The notes: generated from the sequence alone by a model not told the origin. 64,000 nt of DNA from Streptomyces sp. NBC_01723 (GCF_036246005.1 NZ_CP109171.1:682001-746000), one strand, 5' to 3'. Counted from the stretch's first letter, positions 26,520 to 35,937 are shown. Numbers and translations: made by a program.

Positions 26520-27583
26520 TGCCACGCGTGTGGGACGTGCCGGTGCACGACTCGACCCGGGTGCGTGACGTCAGGGTGGCCGCGGAACAGGCGGCGGCGC
26601 TGGCCGGACTGGAGGAGGGGCGCACCGCCACCGCGGCGCTGGTGGCCACCGAGCTGGCCACCAACCTGCTCAAGCACGCCGGGGGCGGCCGGGTCCTCAT
26701 CGACGTCGTCGCTCCGCCGGTCCTCGCCGGCGACCGGGACGGAGCCCGGCTCGTACAGGTCACCACGGTGGACCACGGCCCCGGGATCGCCGACGTGCCC
26801 GCCGCCCTGGGGGACGGTTTCACCACCGCGCGCTCCCTCGGTGCCGGTCTGGGCACCTGCGCGCGTCTCTCGGACCACTTCGACCTGCACAGCGTTCCGG
26901 GGCGGGGCACGGTGGTGGCCGCCCGGATCGGCGCCGTACCCGACGGCCCGGTCGCCGAGCCGGGCCCGGCGGACCGGGTGCGGGCCGGCGGCGTCAACCT
27001 CCCCTTCGGCGGGGCGCAGTACTCCGGCGACGCCTGGGCCTGGGTGCGCGCGGGCGACCTGGTCACGCTGATGCTGGCCGACGGTCTGGGCCACGGCCCG
27101 GAGGCGGCCCGTGCCTCGACCACCGCCGTCGAGGCCCTGCGCGACGCGGCCCACGTCACCCCCGCGGACGCGCTGCGGCGGCTCGACCGGGCGCTGACCG
27201 GCACCCGCGGCGCGGCCGTCGCGGTGGCCCAGGTCGACACGCGGGCCGGCGTGCTCAGGTTCGCCGGCGTCGGCAACATCGGGGCGCGGCTGTGCGAGGG
27301 CGGCGCCTGGCGCCACCTGGTGTCCCGGCCCGGCATCATCGGCACCCACCGGCCCACGACCCTGCGTGAGGAGACGGCGGACTGGGCGGACGACCGGGTG
27401 CTGGTGCTGCACAGCGACGGTCTGCCGAGCCGCTGGACGCCGACGTCGGAGACCTGCAGCACGACGACCGACCCGGCGGTGACCGCCGCCGTCACCCTCC
27501 GCGACGCGAGCAGCCCGGCCCGCCCCGTGCGGGACGACACCGCGGTCGCCGTGCTGGCCCCCGTCCCGGCGGACCGCCCATGA
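26519..27583 (+). CDS. Fusion of RsbT/RsbW-like kinase domain with RsbX-like PP2C phosphatase
   Basis: A 354-residue protein. Residues about 1-140 form a second GHKL domain (ATELATNLLKHAGGG, VDHGPGIADVPAALGDGFTT, GAGLGTCARLSDHF). Residues about 155-350 form a small PP2C phosphatase (LMLADGLGHGPEAARAS, FAGVGNIGARL, LVLHSDGLPSRW, RDDTAVAVL). RsbX resets the stressosome by dephosphorylating RsbS and RsbR, so kinase and reset phosphatase appear joined in one chain. The kinase motifs look intact. GAGGAG lies five bases before the ATG, which overlaps the rsbT stop; the end overlaps the next gene (ATGA). Confidence 0.88.
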   Translation: MPRVWDVPVHDSTRVRDVRVAAEQAAALAGLEEGRTATAALVATELATNLLKHAGGGRVLIDVVAPPVLAGDRDGARLVQVTTVDHGPGIADVPAALGDGFTTARSLGAGLGTCARLSDHFDLHSVPGRGTVVAARIGAVPDGPVAEPGPADRVRAGGVNLPFGGAQYSGDAWAWVRAGDLVTLMLADGLGHGPEAARASTTAVEALRDAAHVTPADALRRLDRALTGTRGAAVAVAQVDTRAGVLRFAGVGNIGARLCEGGAWRHLVSRPGIIGTHRPTTLREETADWADDRVLVLHSDGLPSRWTPTSETCSTTTDPAVTAAVTLRDASSPARPVRDDTAVAVLAPVPADRP

Positions 27584-29310
27584 CCCGTACCTGGCAGATC
27601 AGCGACATCACCGACGCGGCCCGGGCGCGCGTCGCCACCGCGCGGCTGGCCGCGGCCTGCGGCGTGCCGCCGCTGGAACGCACCCGGCTGACGGCCGCGG
27701 TCGGCGCGCAGCTGCGGCTGTGCCTGACCAAGGGCGGCACCTGGCGGCTTACCCTCACGACGCGGCCGGCAGGCCGCGCCGCGTCGGAGGCCGGGAAGGG
27801 CGCCCTGCACGCCGTGGTGACCTCGCCGGACGCCGCCGCCGCGGGCGAGCCGCCGTGGCAGGTCACGGTGGTCTGCCCCGAACCGGCCACGGATCTCCGG
27901 GACGGCGCCGTGCCGGACGACGCGGCCGGGCTGGCGGAGGCCCTGCTCGGTGCCGACGAGGACACCGCGCTGGTGCTGGAGCGGCTCGGCGAGCAGGAGG
28001 ACCTGGTCGACTTCCACCGCGAGGAGTTGCAGCAGACCAACCAGGGCGTCGTGGCGCTGCACGCGGAGCTGGACGCCGCCGGGCGGGCCCAGCGGGAGGC
28101 GTTCGCCGCCGAACGCAAGGCGCGCACGGCGGCGGAGAACGCCCGGCGCCGGCTGACCTTCCTGGCGGACGCGAGCGCGGTGCTGACGGCGTCCCTGGAC
28201 CACCACGAGATCGTGCGGCGGCTGCCGGAGCTGCTGGTGCCCGAGTACGCGGCGAGCGTCGACGTCTGGCTGTTCGAGCAGGACGACGGGCGGCCGGTGC
28301 AGGCGCATCCGGCGGCGGCCGTGGTCGCGGCCCGCACCGGGCGGCCGCAGTACGCCGCCACGCACCCGGGGGGCCTGCCCGGCGTCCAGGACCAGCCGCC
28401 CTCGGCGCTGGACCCGGACCGGCCCGCGCTGTGCATCCCGCTGCCGACCCGGCAGGCGCCCCAGGGCGTGGTGACCCTGTCACCGCCCGGGGAGCCGTGG
28501 GACCCGGACGACGCCGTCATGCTGGTGGAGCTGACCCGGCGGGCGAGCATCGCGATCGACCACGCCCAGCGCTACCAGCACAACCGCGACATCGCGGAGA
28601 CGCTCCAGCGGGCCCTGCTGACGGAGCTGCCCTCCCCGGCGGGCCTCGGGCTGGCCGCCCGCTATCTGCCGGCCACCCACGGGCTGAACATCGGCGGCGA
28701 CTGGTACGACGCCTTCCGCCAGCCCGACGGCGGGGTCATCACCGTGGTCGGTGACGTCACCGGGCACGGGCTGCGCGCCGCCGTGATGATGAGCCAGCTG
28801 CGTACCGCGCTGCGGGCGTACGCCGTGGACGGCGGCAGCCCGGGGCGGCTGCTGACCCGGCTGCACACGTTCCTGCACCATCTGCAGCCCGACCTGTTCG
28901 CCACCGCCGTCATCGCGCGTTTCCACCCCGACGACCCGACCCTGACGTGGGCCGCCGCCGGCCATCCGCCGCCGGTGCTGCGGACCCCCGACGGTGAGGT
29001 GCGGATCCTGGACGACAAACCCGGCGCGATGCTCGGCATCCCGCTCCGCCAGGAGATCGCCGACCACACGGTGCCGCTGGCGCCCGGTTCCACGCTCGCG
29101 CTGTACACCGACGGTCTGGTGGAGCGCCGCGCCCAGGGCATAGACCCCGGTATCGGGCGACTGGCCGACGTGCTGGGCTCGTTCGCGCCGGCGAAGCTGG
29201 AGACGGACCTGGAGGGTGCGGCGGACGGGCTGCTGGATCCGCTGCTCAGCGACTCCGAGCGGGACGACGACGTGTGCCTGCTGCTGTGCCACCTCCGCGG
29301 CCCGGCCTGA
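27580..29310 (+). CDS. RsbU-like PP2C phosphatase (degenerate N-terminal domain-coiled coil-GAF-SpoIIE)
   Basis: A 576-residue protein. The first about 110 residues resemble an RsbT-like domain that has lost the ELxRN box. A coiled coil (about 125-190) and a GAF-like domain (about 195-325) come next. The C-terminal SpoIIE domain has NIGGDWYDAFRQPDGG, VGDVTGHGLRAAVMMSQLR, AAAGHPPPVL, LALYTDGLVERR and DDDVCLLLCHL. It is the natural output phosphatase of the upstream RsbR-S-T module and would act on an RsbV-like STAS protein. The ATG overlaps the preceding stop (ATGA). It ends the operon. Confidence 0.9.
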   Translation: MTRTWQISDITDAARARVATARLAAACGVPPLERTRLTAAVGAQLRLCLTKGGTWRLTLTTRPAGRAASEAGKGALHAVVTSPDAAAAGEPPWQVTVVCPEPATDLRDGAVPDDAAGLAEALLGADEDTALVLERLGEQEDLVDFHREELQQTNQGVVALHAELDAAGRAQREAFAAERKARTAAENARRRLTFLADASAVLTASLDHHEIVRRLPELLVPEYAASVDVWLFEQDDGRPVQAHPAAAVVAARTGRPQYAATHPGGLPGVQDQPPSALDPDRPALCIPLPTRQAPQGVVTLSPPGEPWDPDDAVMLVELTRRASIAIDHAQRYQHNRDIAETLQRALLTELPSPAGLGLAARYLPATHGLNIGGDWYDAFRQPDGGVITVVGDVTGHGLRAAVMMSQLRTALRAYAVDGGSPGRLLTRLHTFLHHLQPDLFATAVIARFHPDDPTLTWAAAGHPPPVLRTPDGEVRILDDKPGAMLGIPLRQEIADHTVPLAPGSTLALYTDGLVERRAQGIDPGIGRLADVLGSFAPAKLETDLEGAADGLLDPLLSDSERDDDVCLLLCHLRGPA

Positions 29311-29482
29311 CCGGCGGCACCACTCCCCCGGCCACGCCTGCACGATCGCACCCGCCTGCCGCACCCGGCTGGCCGCACCCGCGTGGACGCGATGGGATGG
29401 TCGAGGTGCGAAGCAGCGATCCAGGGGCAGGCGAAGGGCGTTCGCGGCGGAACGTCCGACGCCGCAGAAAGGGATGAACACC

Positions 29483-30850
29483 GTGACACGACCCAGGATT
29501 CTGGTGGTCGGCGCAGGTTTCGCCGGCGTCGAGTGCGTCCGCCGACTGGAGCGGAAGCTCGCCCCCCGAGAAGCCGACGTCACCCTGGTGACACCGTTCT
29601 CCTACCAGCTCTATCTGCCCCTGCTGCCCCAGGTCGCCTCCGGGGTGCTGACCCCCCAGTCCATCGCGCTCTCCCTGCGCCGCAGCAGCCGCTACCGGAC
29701 CCGGATCATCCCGGGCGGCGCCATCGGGGTGGACCTCAAGGCGAAGGTGTGCGTGGTGCGCACCATCACCGACCAGATCGTCAACGAGCCCTACGACTAC
29801 ATCGTCCTCGCGCCCGGCAGCATCACCCGCACGTTCGACATCCCGGGACTCACCGACAACGCCTTCGGCATGAAGACGCTGGCGGAAGCCGCGTACGTCC
29901 GCGACCACGTCATCTCCCAGCTGGATCTCGCCGACGCCAGCCAGGACCCGGTCGAGCGCGCCTCCCGGCTCCAGTTCGTGGTCGTGGGCGGCGGTTACGC
30001 CGGTACCGAGACCGCGGCCTGCCTCCAGCGGCTGACGCACGCGGCCGTCAAGCGATACAACCGGCTCGACCCGAGTCTGATCAAGTGGCACCTGATCGAC
30101 ATCGCCCCGAAGCTGATGCCCGAGCTGGGCGAGAAGCTCGGGCGCGACGCGCAGGAGGTCCTCGCCCGGCGCGGCATCGAGATCTCCCTGGGCGTCTCCA
30201 TCGAGAAGGCCGGGCCCGAGGAGGTCACCTTCACGGACGGCCGGGTGGTGCCGACCCGCACGCTGATCTGGACGGCGGGCGTGGTGGCGAGCCCGCTGAT
30301 GGCCACGCTCGGCGCGGAGACGGTCAAGGGGCGGCTCGCGGTCACCGCCGAGATGTGCCTGCCGGACCACGACGGGGTGTTCGCCCTCGGCGACTCCGCC
30401 GCCGTGCCCGACCTCGCCAAGGGCCAGGACGGCGCGGTGTGCCCACCCACCGCCCAGCACGCGATGCGGCAGGGCCGGCACGTCGCCGAGAACCTCATCG
30501 CCACCCTGCGCAACCAGCCGATGCGGCCGTACGTGCACAAGGACCTCGGTCTGGTCGTGGACCTCGGCGGCACCGACGCGGTCTCCAAGCCGCTCGGCAT
30601 CGAGCTGAAGGGCCTGCCGGCGCAGGCCGTGGCCCGCGGCTACCACTGGTCGGCGCTGCGCACGGGCGTGGCCAAGGCCCGGGTGGCGGCCAACTGGGCG
30701 ATCAACGCGGTGGCCGGCGACGATTTCGTCCGCACCGGCTTCCAGGCCCGCAAACCGGCCAAGCTGAAGGACTTCGAGTACACCGACGCCTATCTGACCC
30801 CGGAACAGGTACGGGAGCAGGTCGAGGGGGCGGGTCTGAAGGAGCGGTGA
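29483..30850 (+). CDS. NAD(P)/FAD-dependent oxidoreductase (type II NADH dehydrogenase-like)
   Basis: About 455 residues. An N-terminal FAD-binding fold (ILVVGAGFAGVECVRRL) and a central NAD(P)H fold (FVVVGGGYAGTETAACL) are separated as in NDH-2 enzymes. TLIWTAGVVASPL and GVFALGDSAAVPD complete the flavin site. NDH-2 passes electrons from NADH to quinone at the inner face of the membrane without pumping protons. The C-terminus is helical but lacks a clear transmembrane segment. GTG 29483 is preferred because AGAAAGGG abuts the ATG at 29474 and is well spaced for the GTG. It stands alone after the stressosome operon. Confidence 0.88.
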   Translation: MTRPRILVVGAGFAGVECVRRLERKLAPREADVTLVTPFSYQLYLPLLPQVASGVLTPQSIALSLRRSSRYRTRIIPGGAIGVDLKAKVCVVRTITDQIVNEPYDYIVLAPGSITRTFDIPGLTDNAFGMKTLAEAAYVRDHVISQLDLADASQDPVERASRLQFVVVGGGYAGTETAACLQRLTHAAVKRYNRLDPSLIKWHLIDIAPKLMPELGEKLGRDAQEVLARRGIEISLGVSIEKAGPEEVTFTDGRVVPTRTLIWTAGVVASPLMATLGAETVKGRLAVTAEMCLPDHDGVFALGDSAAVPDLAKGQDGAVCPPTAQHAMRQGRHVAENLIATLRNQPMRPYVHKDLGLVVDLGGTDAVSKPLGIELKGLPAQAVARGYHWSALRTGVAKARVAANWAINAVAGDDFVRTGFQARKPAKLKDFEYTDAYLTPEQVREQVEGAGLKER

Positions 30851-30938
30851 CCCCGCGGCCGGGAGCGGCCGGCGGCATGACATGCTGAGAAGTGGATCTC
30901 GGCGTGAACCGGCCGGGAATCGGCTGTGAATCGGGAGA

Positions 30939-33197
30939 GTGTACGGCGGCGTGAAGGCAGCGGGGCGCTCGGTGCGGACACGGCTGCGGGACAGCGTCGC
31001 CGCGTCCGACCCCGGGCTGTTGCGGCTGACGGCGGGACTGCGGACGGTGGGCGCCATCGCGCTGACGCTGGCGGTGCTCGCCGTGTTCGGCGTGGACGTC
31101 AAGCATCTGGTGGCGGGCGCCATGGCGGCGATGGTCGCCACGTTCGCCATCCGGGAGAAGGAGCTGGGCCCGCAGGCCGTGACGCTGGCGCTGGGCCTGC
31201 CGGTCGCCCTGGCCTCGGTGTCGCTCAGCGCGCTGCTGACCTCGCGGGTGGTCCTCGGCGACGCGATCTTCGTCGTCCTGATCTTCTGCGCGGTCTTCGT
31301 CCGCCGGTTCGGCGACCGCGGCACCGCGCTGGGGCTGATCGGCTTCCAGGTCTACTTCGTGTCGCTGTTCGTCGGCGCGAAGGTGTCCGGGCTGCCGGCC
31401 CTGTGGACCGCCATCGCGGTGGCGTTCGCGTCCAGCGCGGTGGTGCGCTTCGGGATCGTACCGGCGACGCCGGCGCGGATCCTGCAACGGCTGCGGCAGG
31501 CGTTCCGGGCCCGCCTGGCGCAGCTGATCGCCACACAGGCCGAGCTGCTGGACGCCGGTCCCGACGACATCGAGAAGACCCTGGAGCGGCTGCGCGAGGG
31601 CACCGCGCGGCTGCACGAGACGGCCCTGATGATCCAGTCCCGGCTGGAGGAGGGCACGCCCGACGAGTCCACCGCTCGGCTGGTGCAGCGGCGCATCGCG
31701 GACGCCGAGATCGCCGCCGAACGGCTGGGCCTGCTGCTGCTGACCGCGCGCAGCGCCGAGCGGGCGGACACCCTGACGCTGCATCTGCCGGGGGCGCCCG
31801 CGCCCACGGTGGGCCACTCGCCGGCGCCCGGTGAGGCGACGGACATACTGCGCCGGGACCTGGCTGCGCTGCGCACGCTGGTGCTGAAGCCGCCGGCCGA
31901 GGCGCGCGGAACCGCGCTGTCCCATCTGCGCAACCGGCTCCTGGGCTACCGCGACGAGGAGAACCTGCCCGAGGCGACCCCGGCCGTCCAGGACGTCTTC
32001 CGCGGGATCGGTGAGAGCGCGCGGGCGGTCATGGGACTGCGGATCGCGCTGGACGGGCCGCAGGACGAGTCGGACGACTCACCGGCGACGGCCCGTTCCC
32101 GGGAGGAGCTGGACGCCGAGGACGCGGCGATCGACGCCGGCGAGGAGGCGGCGGCCGAGGACGAGCCGACCGGGCTCAGGCGGCCCACGACGCGGGCCGC
32201 GGTGCAGGTGGCGGTGGGGTCGTCGCTGGCCATCGTGGGCGGTGAGTTCCTGTCGACGCAGCGCTGGTACTGGGCGGTCCTCACCTGCTGGATCGTCTTC
32301 ATCAACACCGCGTCCACCGGCGAGATCCTGGTCAAGGGCTACCGCCGGCTGCTGGGCACCGTGCTGGGGGTGGTGGCCGGCATCGTGCTGGCCGGTCTGG
32401 TCGGCAACCACACCTGGACCGCGTTCGCGCTGGTGCTGGTGCTGATCTTCGCGATGTTCTACACGGCGCCGCTGTCGTACACGCTCATGTCGTTCTTCGT
32501 CACGGCGATGCTGGGGCTGCTGTACACCCTGCTGCACACGTACAGCATGTCGGTGCTGCTGCTGCGGGTGGAGGAGACGGCGCTGGGCGCGGCGTGCGGG
32601 ATCGTCGCGGCGGCGCTGGTGCTGCCGATACGGACGGACCGGCGGACGAACGAACTGCTCGGCACGGTGCTGAAGCGGCTCACCGACGTCACCGAGGGCG
32701 CCGTCGACCAGCTCAGTGGCGGTCCCGCGGCCGACCTGCTGGACACGGCTCGGGAGCTGGACCAGGCGCTCGGCGACCTGCGGGCCGCCGTGCAGCCGCT
32801 CACCCACCCGATCACGCCGCTGCGCTCGCGGCGCAACACGGCGCAGTACGTGGTCGCGCTGCTGGAGACCTGCGCCTACCACGCGCGGTCGCTGGCCGCG
32901 ACGGCCGAGCTGCTGCCCACCCACCCGTCGATCGCGGCCGACCCGAGGCTGCGCGGGGCGGTGCGGCGCACGGTGCGCAACATCGAGGCGATCGCCGCCC
33001 ACGTCGAGGACGAGGACACCGTGACCGAGGTGGAGACCGGCCCCAGCATCGCCTCGCTGCTGGAGCCGGACGCCGCCGGGACGCCCCGGTACGGCAGGAT
33101 CACCGGCCGGGTGCTGCGGCACCTGGAGCGACTGGACGAGGCGGTGGTCGGCCTCGCCCGGCCGCTGGGTGTGGCCGTGAAGACTCCGCGGCGCTGA
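30939..33197 (+). CDS. FUSC family membrane protein (aromatic acid exporter-like)
   Basis: A 752-residue membrane protein with two blocks of about six hydrophobic helices: residues about 30-185 (AIALTLAVLAVFGV, AIFVVLIFCAVFV) and about 425-570 (WYWAVLTCWIVFINTAS, LVLVLIFAMFYT). A long charged, helical cytosolic segment lies between them and another follows. This is the FUSC/YccS-type layout associated with efflux of aromatic acids, though substrates are rarely known. GTG 30939 is used; GTG 30951 is a nearby alternative. It converges on an unknown minus-strand gene. Confidence 0.82.
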   Translation: MYGGVKAAGRSVRTRLRDSVAASDPGLLRLTAGLRTVGAIALTLAVLAVFGVDVKHLVAGAMAAMVATFAIREKELGPQAVTLALGLPVALASVSLSALLTSRVVLGDAIFVVLIFCAVFVRRFGDRGTALGLIGFQVYFVSLFVGAKVSGLPALWTAIAVAFASSAVVRFGIVPATPARILQRLRQAFRARLAQLIATQAELLDAGPDDIEKTLERLREGTARLHETALMIQSRLEEGTPDESTARLVQRRIADAEIAAERLGLLLLTARSAERADTLTLHLPGAPAPTVGHSPAPGEATDILRRDLAALRTLVLKPPAEARGTALSHLRNRLLGYRDEENLPEATPAVQDVFRGIGESARAVMGLRIALDGPQDESDDSPATARSREELDAEDAAIDAGEEAAAEDEPTGLRRPTTRAAVQVAVGSSLAIVGGEFLSTQRWYWAVLTCWIVFINTASTGEILVKGYRRLLGTVLGVVAGIVLAGLVGNHTWTAFALVLVLIFAMFYTAPLSYTLMSFFVTAMLGLLYTLLHTYSMSVLLLRVEETALGAACGIVAAALVLPIRTDRRTNELLGTVLKRLTDVTEGAVDQLSGGPAADLLDTARELDQALGDLRAAVQPLTHPITPLRSRRNTAQYVVALLETCAYHARSLAATAELLPTHPSIAADPRLRGAVRRTVRNIEAIAAHVEDEDTVTEVETGPSIASLLEPDAAGTPRYGRITGRVLRHLERLDEAVVGLARPLGVAVKTPRR

Positions 33198-33215
33198 GTT
33201 GGCGGCGCCGGGCGG

Positions 33216-33650
33216 TCAGAAGTCGCTGGGCAGACCGCTCGCCTCGGCGATGCCGCGCAGTTCCTCGTTCTGCCGGTGGCGTTCCTTGAGGTAGTCGGCT
33301 ATCTCGCCGAGGCGTTCGGGGTCGGCGGCGGTGGTCGCGTCGGTGACGACCCGGACCGGGCCGGTCTCGTCGGTGCTGATCTCGACGACTTCGTTGTCCA
33401 GCCGCCCGGTGACGGCGGTGGCGATGACCAGGGCGGCCTCGTCCCTGATCTCCTGGGGCAGTGCCTCGGCGTTGTCGCCGTCCAGGGAGAAGTCGATGCT
33501 CGGCATCTGCTGCTCGTCGATCGCCTGGAGGACCGGTTCCACCACGCTGAGCAGCAGCTGGTAGTCGTCGTTCGGCATGCGGACGCGCAGGAGGTCGAGG
33601 TAGACGTCCACGGGACGTCCGTCCGGCGGAGGAATCTCGTGTTCGTTCAT
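33216..33650 (-). CDS. Hypothetical acidic protein
   Basis: A 144-residue acidic, soluble protein that I do not recognise. Visible features are an N-terminal VYLDLLRVRMPNDDYQLLLSVVEPVLQAIDEQQ helix, a beta-rich middle (EVVEISTDETGPVRVVTD) and a C-terminal charged helix (ERLGEIADYLKERHRQNEELRGI). No signal peptide or membrane segment is present. It starts 28 bp downstream of the DUF1206 gene on the same strand and is probably co-transcribed. Codon usage is normal for the region, supporting it as a real gene. Confidence 0.65.
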   Translation of the reverse strand: MNEHEIPPPDGRPVDVYLDLLRVRMPNDDYQLLLSVVEPVLQAIDEQQMPSIDFSLDGDNAEALPQEIRDEAALVIATAVTGRLDNEVVEISTDETGPVRVVTDATTAADPERLGEIADYLKERHRQNEELRGIAEASGLPSDF

Positions 33651-33678
33651 TCGCCCCGTGTTCCCCGTGGTGCCCGGC

Positions 33679-34512
33679 TCAGACGCGGCGCCAGCGTGCC
33701 AGCGCGAAGGAGAACACCCCGAACAGGACCAGACCCGCCGCGACGCAGGCCAGGAGCCAGGGTCCGAGCGGGGTCTCGGCGAAGGAGCGCAGGGTGTCGT
33801 CCAGCCCCTTGGCCCGGTCGGGCTGGTAGTCGACGGCGGCCCGCACGGCGAAGGCGCCCGCCGCGGCGAACACGGCCCCGCGTGCCACGCCGCCGCCCAC
33901 ACCGGTGATGTCGAGCAGCTTCCGGGACCGGGCGCTCAGGGCGCCGAGCTTGAGCTTCTTGTGATAGGTGCGGCGTATGGCCTGGACGGCGATCACCACT
34001 CCGGCGACCGCGATGCCGGCGGCGGCCAGGCCGACGAGCCAGCGTCCGGCCGGCATCTCCATCACCCTGGCCGTGATGTCCCGGGACTGCTTGTCGCTGG
34101 AGCCGCTGCCACCCGAACCGGCCGCGAAGGCCAGCACGGAATAGGCGACGAACGCGTAGAACACGCAGCGGGCCGCGGCCGGCGCCCGCTTCTTCGCCTT
34201 GTGGCCGTCCTTGCCGGTGGCGCCGAAGGCCGCCTCGGACAGGCGCCACAGGGCCATGCCGACGAGCCCGATGCCCAACGCCCACAGCAGGAGGGCGCCG
34301 AACGGTTTGTCCGCCAGCTCCTCCAGGGCGCCGCCCCGGTCCGCCTGCCGGTTTCCGGTGCCGAAGGCGATCTGCAGGGCCAGGATGCCGACCAGCAGGT
34401 AGATGACTCCGCGAGCGGTGAGCCCCGCCCTGGCGGCCCCCTCGGCCGCCGATCCGTTCGCGGCCCTCCGGGCGGTGCCGCGGCCTGTGCGTGCCATGAC
34501 TCGTGCGTTCAT
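33679..34512 (-). CDS. DUF1206 domain-containing membrane protein
   Basis: A 277-residue membrane protein with about six hydrophobic helices arranged as three repeated pairs, each opening with a small G/A-rich turn (GLTARGVIYLLVGILAL, AARCVFYAFVAYSVL, GVARGAVFAAAGAFA). This triple repeat is the DUF1206 pattern. GGGAGGT lies just upstream of ATG 34512, a strong ribosome site. It is downstream of the terminator at 34612-34646 and so is likely transcribed separately from the sigma operon. Function unknown; transport or membrane stress has been suggested for such families only by context. Confidence 0.82.
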   Translation of the reverse strand: MNARVMARTGRGTARRAANGSAAEGAARAGLTARGVIYLLVGILALQIAFGTGNRQADRGGALEELADKPFGALLLWALGIGLVGMALWRLSEAAFGATGKDGHKAKKRAPAAARCVFYAFVAYSVLAFAAGSGGSGSSDKQSRDITARVMEMPAGRWLVGLAAAGIAVAGVVIAVQAIRRTYHKKLKLGALSARSRKLLDITGVGGGVARGAVFAAAGAFAVRAAVDYQPDRAKGLDDTLRSFAETPLGPWLLACVAAGLVLFGVFSFALARWRRV

Positions 34513-34611
34513 GTGGACCTCCCCTCCCGGACTCCGCATGCCCCGGCATCGGCCCCGCACGCAGGAGATCCGGTCTGTGTCGTCCCGGTGCCACCGCTCG
34601 CCGGACATGCG

Positions 34612-34646
34612 CCGGCCCGCACACCGCCCAGCGGTGTGCGGGCCGG
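34612..34646 (-). terminator. Strong hairpin terminator after the anti-sigma/sigma/DUF5133 operon
   Basis: CCGGCCCGCACACCG (34612-34626) and CGGTGTGCGGGCCGG (34632-34646) form a perfect 15-bp stem with a 5-base loop, 33 bp after the DUF5133 stop. There is no U-tract, as often in Streptomyces, but the stem is very stable. Confidence 0.8.
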
Positions 34647-34678
34647 GGTTCACGCCCCGCCCGGCGTCCCGTGCCGGG

Positions 34679-34948
34679 TCAGCAGGCCGCTCCCGCCGGT
34701 TCGGCGGGCCGCCCCCGGCCGGTCACCGCGGCCGGGACGGGGGCTGCGGGCGCGCTCGCCGCGAGCAGGCGGCGGGCCGCCTCCAGAGCCGCCCGCACGT
34801 CGCGCGTGCCGGTCGACACGCACAGTGTGTACTCCAGGTCGCGGGTCGCGGGGCCCGGTCCGCCGGTGGAGTCGAGGGGTTCGCTCGCCGTCGCCGCCTC
34901 GTACCGCTCGACGAGGGCGCGCAGCACCGCGGGGTGGGGCATCAGCAT
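34679..34948 (-). CDS. DUF5133 domain-containing small protein (second copy)
   Basis: An 89-residue paralogue of the protein at 4565-4837. It shares the N-terminal helix (MLMPHPAVLRALVERYEAA), the YTLCVSTGTRD strand and an ARRLLAA helix. GAGGAGG precedes the ATG. It is the last gene of a minus-strand operon after the RsbW-like and sigma genes (60-bp gap) and is followed directly by a strong terminator. Both copies in this window sit next to regulatory or storage genes, suggesting a link to stress or development, but no function is known. Confidence 0.75.
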   Translation of the reverse strand: MLMPHPAVLRALVERYEAATASEPLDSTGGPGPATRDLEYTLCVSTGTRDVRAALEAARRLLAASAPAAPVPAAVTGRGRPAEPAGAAC

Positions 34949-35008
34949 GTGTGGGATCCTCCTCGGGCCCGCGCGGCCCGTGCCGCGACGCCGCCCTCGT
35001 GGCTTCGG

Positions 35009-35845
35009 TCAGTTCTGCGGGGGCCGGCCCGCACGCTCGCCCATCGCCTCGTCGCGCACGCGGGCGCAGCTGCGGCTGATGAGGCGCGAGACGTGCATCT
35101 GCGAGATGCCCAGCTGGTCGGCTATACGGCTCTGCGTCATGTCCTCGAAGAAGCGCATGTAGAGGATGGCGCGCTCGCGTTCGGGCAGCCTGCGCAGGCC
35201 GGTCTTGGCGGATTCGCGGTCGATCACGGTGTCGTAGGAGCCGTCGGCCGCGCCGAGGGTGTCGGCGAGGCTGTAGCCGTCGTCGCCGGCCGACAGCTCG
35301 GCGTCCAGCGACAGGGTGCTGAAGCTCTCCAGGGCCTCCATGCCGGCGCTCACCTCGTCCTCGGTGAGGCCGGTGTGGGCGGCGAGCGCGGCCACCGAGG
35401 GTTCGGGGCTGCCCGGGCTCTGGGTGAGTTCGCGGCGCGCCACCCGCACCTTGTTGCGCAGTTCCTGGACGCGGCGCGGCACCCGAAGGGCCCACATCCG
35501 GTCCCGGAAGTGACGCTTGACCTCGCCGGTGATGGTGGGCACGGCGTAGCTCTCGAAGGCTCCCCGCTCCGGGTCGAAGCGGTCGATGGCCTTCACCAGG
35601 CCGAGCGCCGCCACCTGGCGCAGGTCCTCCAGGGACTCGCCGCGGTCCCGGAACCGGCCGGCGATCCGGTGGGCCATGGGAAGCCAGGCGGTGACGAGTT
35701 CGTCGCGCAGGGCGTCCCGCTCGGGGCCGTCCGGGAGGGCGGCGAGGCGGCCGAAGCGCTCCATCGTGTCGGGGGCGTCGTCGTGCCGCCGACGGTTGGC
35801 TGCGGCGAGGGTTTCGGGACGTGTGGTGGGCGTTTCAACTAGCAT
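35009..35845 (-). CDS. RNA polymerase sigma factor, SigB/SigF/SigG family
   Basis: A complete 278-residue group 3 sigma factor. Region 2 contains LEDLRQVAALGLVKAIDRFDPERG and AFESYAVPTITGEVKRHFRD; region 3 covers VPRRVQELRNKVRVA; region 4 has LPERERAILYMRFFEDMTQSRIADQLGISQMHVSRLI. These features define the SigB/F/G stress and sporulation group. The ATG at 35845 follows GGAGC. An RsbW-like gene lies 174 bp upstream in the same direction, the usual anti-sigma/sigma order. A 16-bp dyad sits between them at 35922-35937. Confidence 0.92.
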   Translation of the reverse strand: MLVETPTTRPETLAAANRRRHDDAPDTMERFGRLAALPDGPERDALRDELVTAWLPMAHRIAGRFRDRGESLEDLRQVAALGLVKAIDRFDPERGAFESYAVPTITGEVKRHFRDRMWALRVPRRVQELRNKVRVARRELTQSPGSPEPSVAALAAHTGLTEDEVSAGMEALESFSTLSLDAELSAGDDGYSLADTLGAADGSYDTVIDRESAKTGLRRLPERERAILYMRFFEDMTQSRIADQLGISQMHVSRLISRSCARVRDEAMGERAGRPPQN

Positions 35846-35921
35846 GCGGATTCGCTCCTGAACGGTGGTCTCAGGGGACTTGCCGCGGGAACGGGCACCC
35901 GTCCGGAGCGATCCGGAGGCT

Positions 35922-35937
35922 GAGCGGCATACCGCTC
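35922..35937. promoter_or_regulatory. Dyad between the anti-sigma and sigma genes
   Basis: GAGCGG and CCGCTC flank CATA, a perfect 6-bp inverted repeat 77 bp upstream of the sigma ATG. It could be an operator or a small attenuating hairpin. No GGGTAY-type promoter is visible in this 174-bp gap. Confidence 0.3.
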
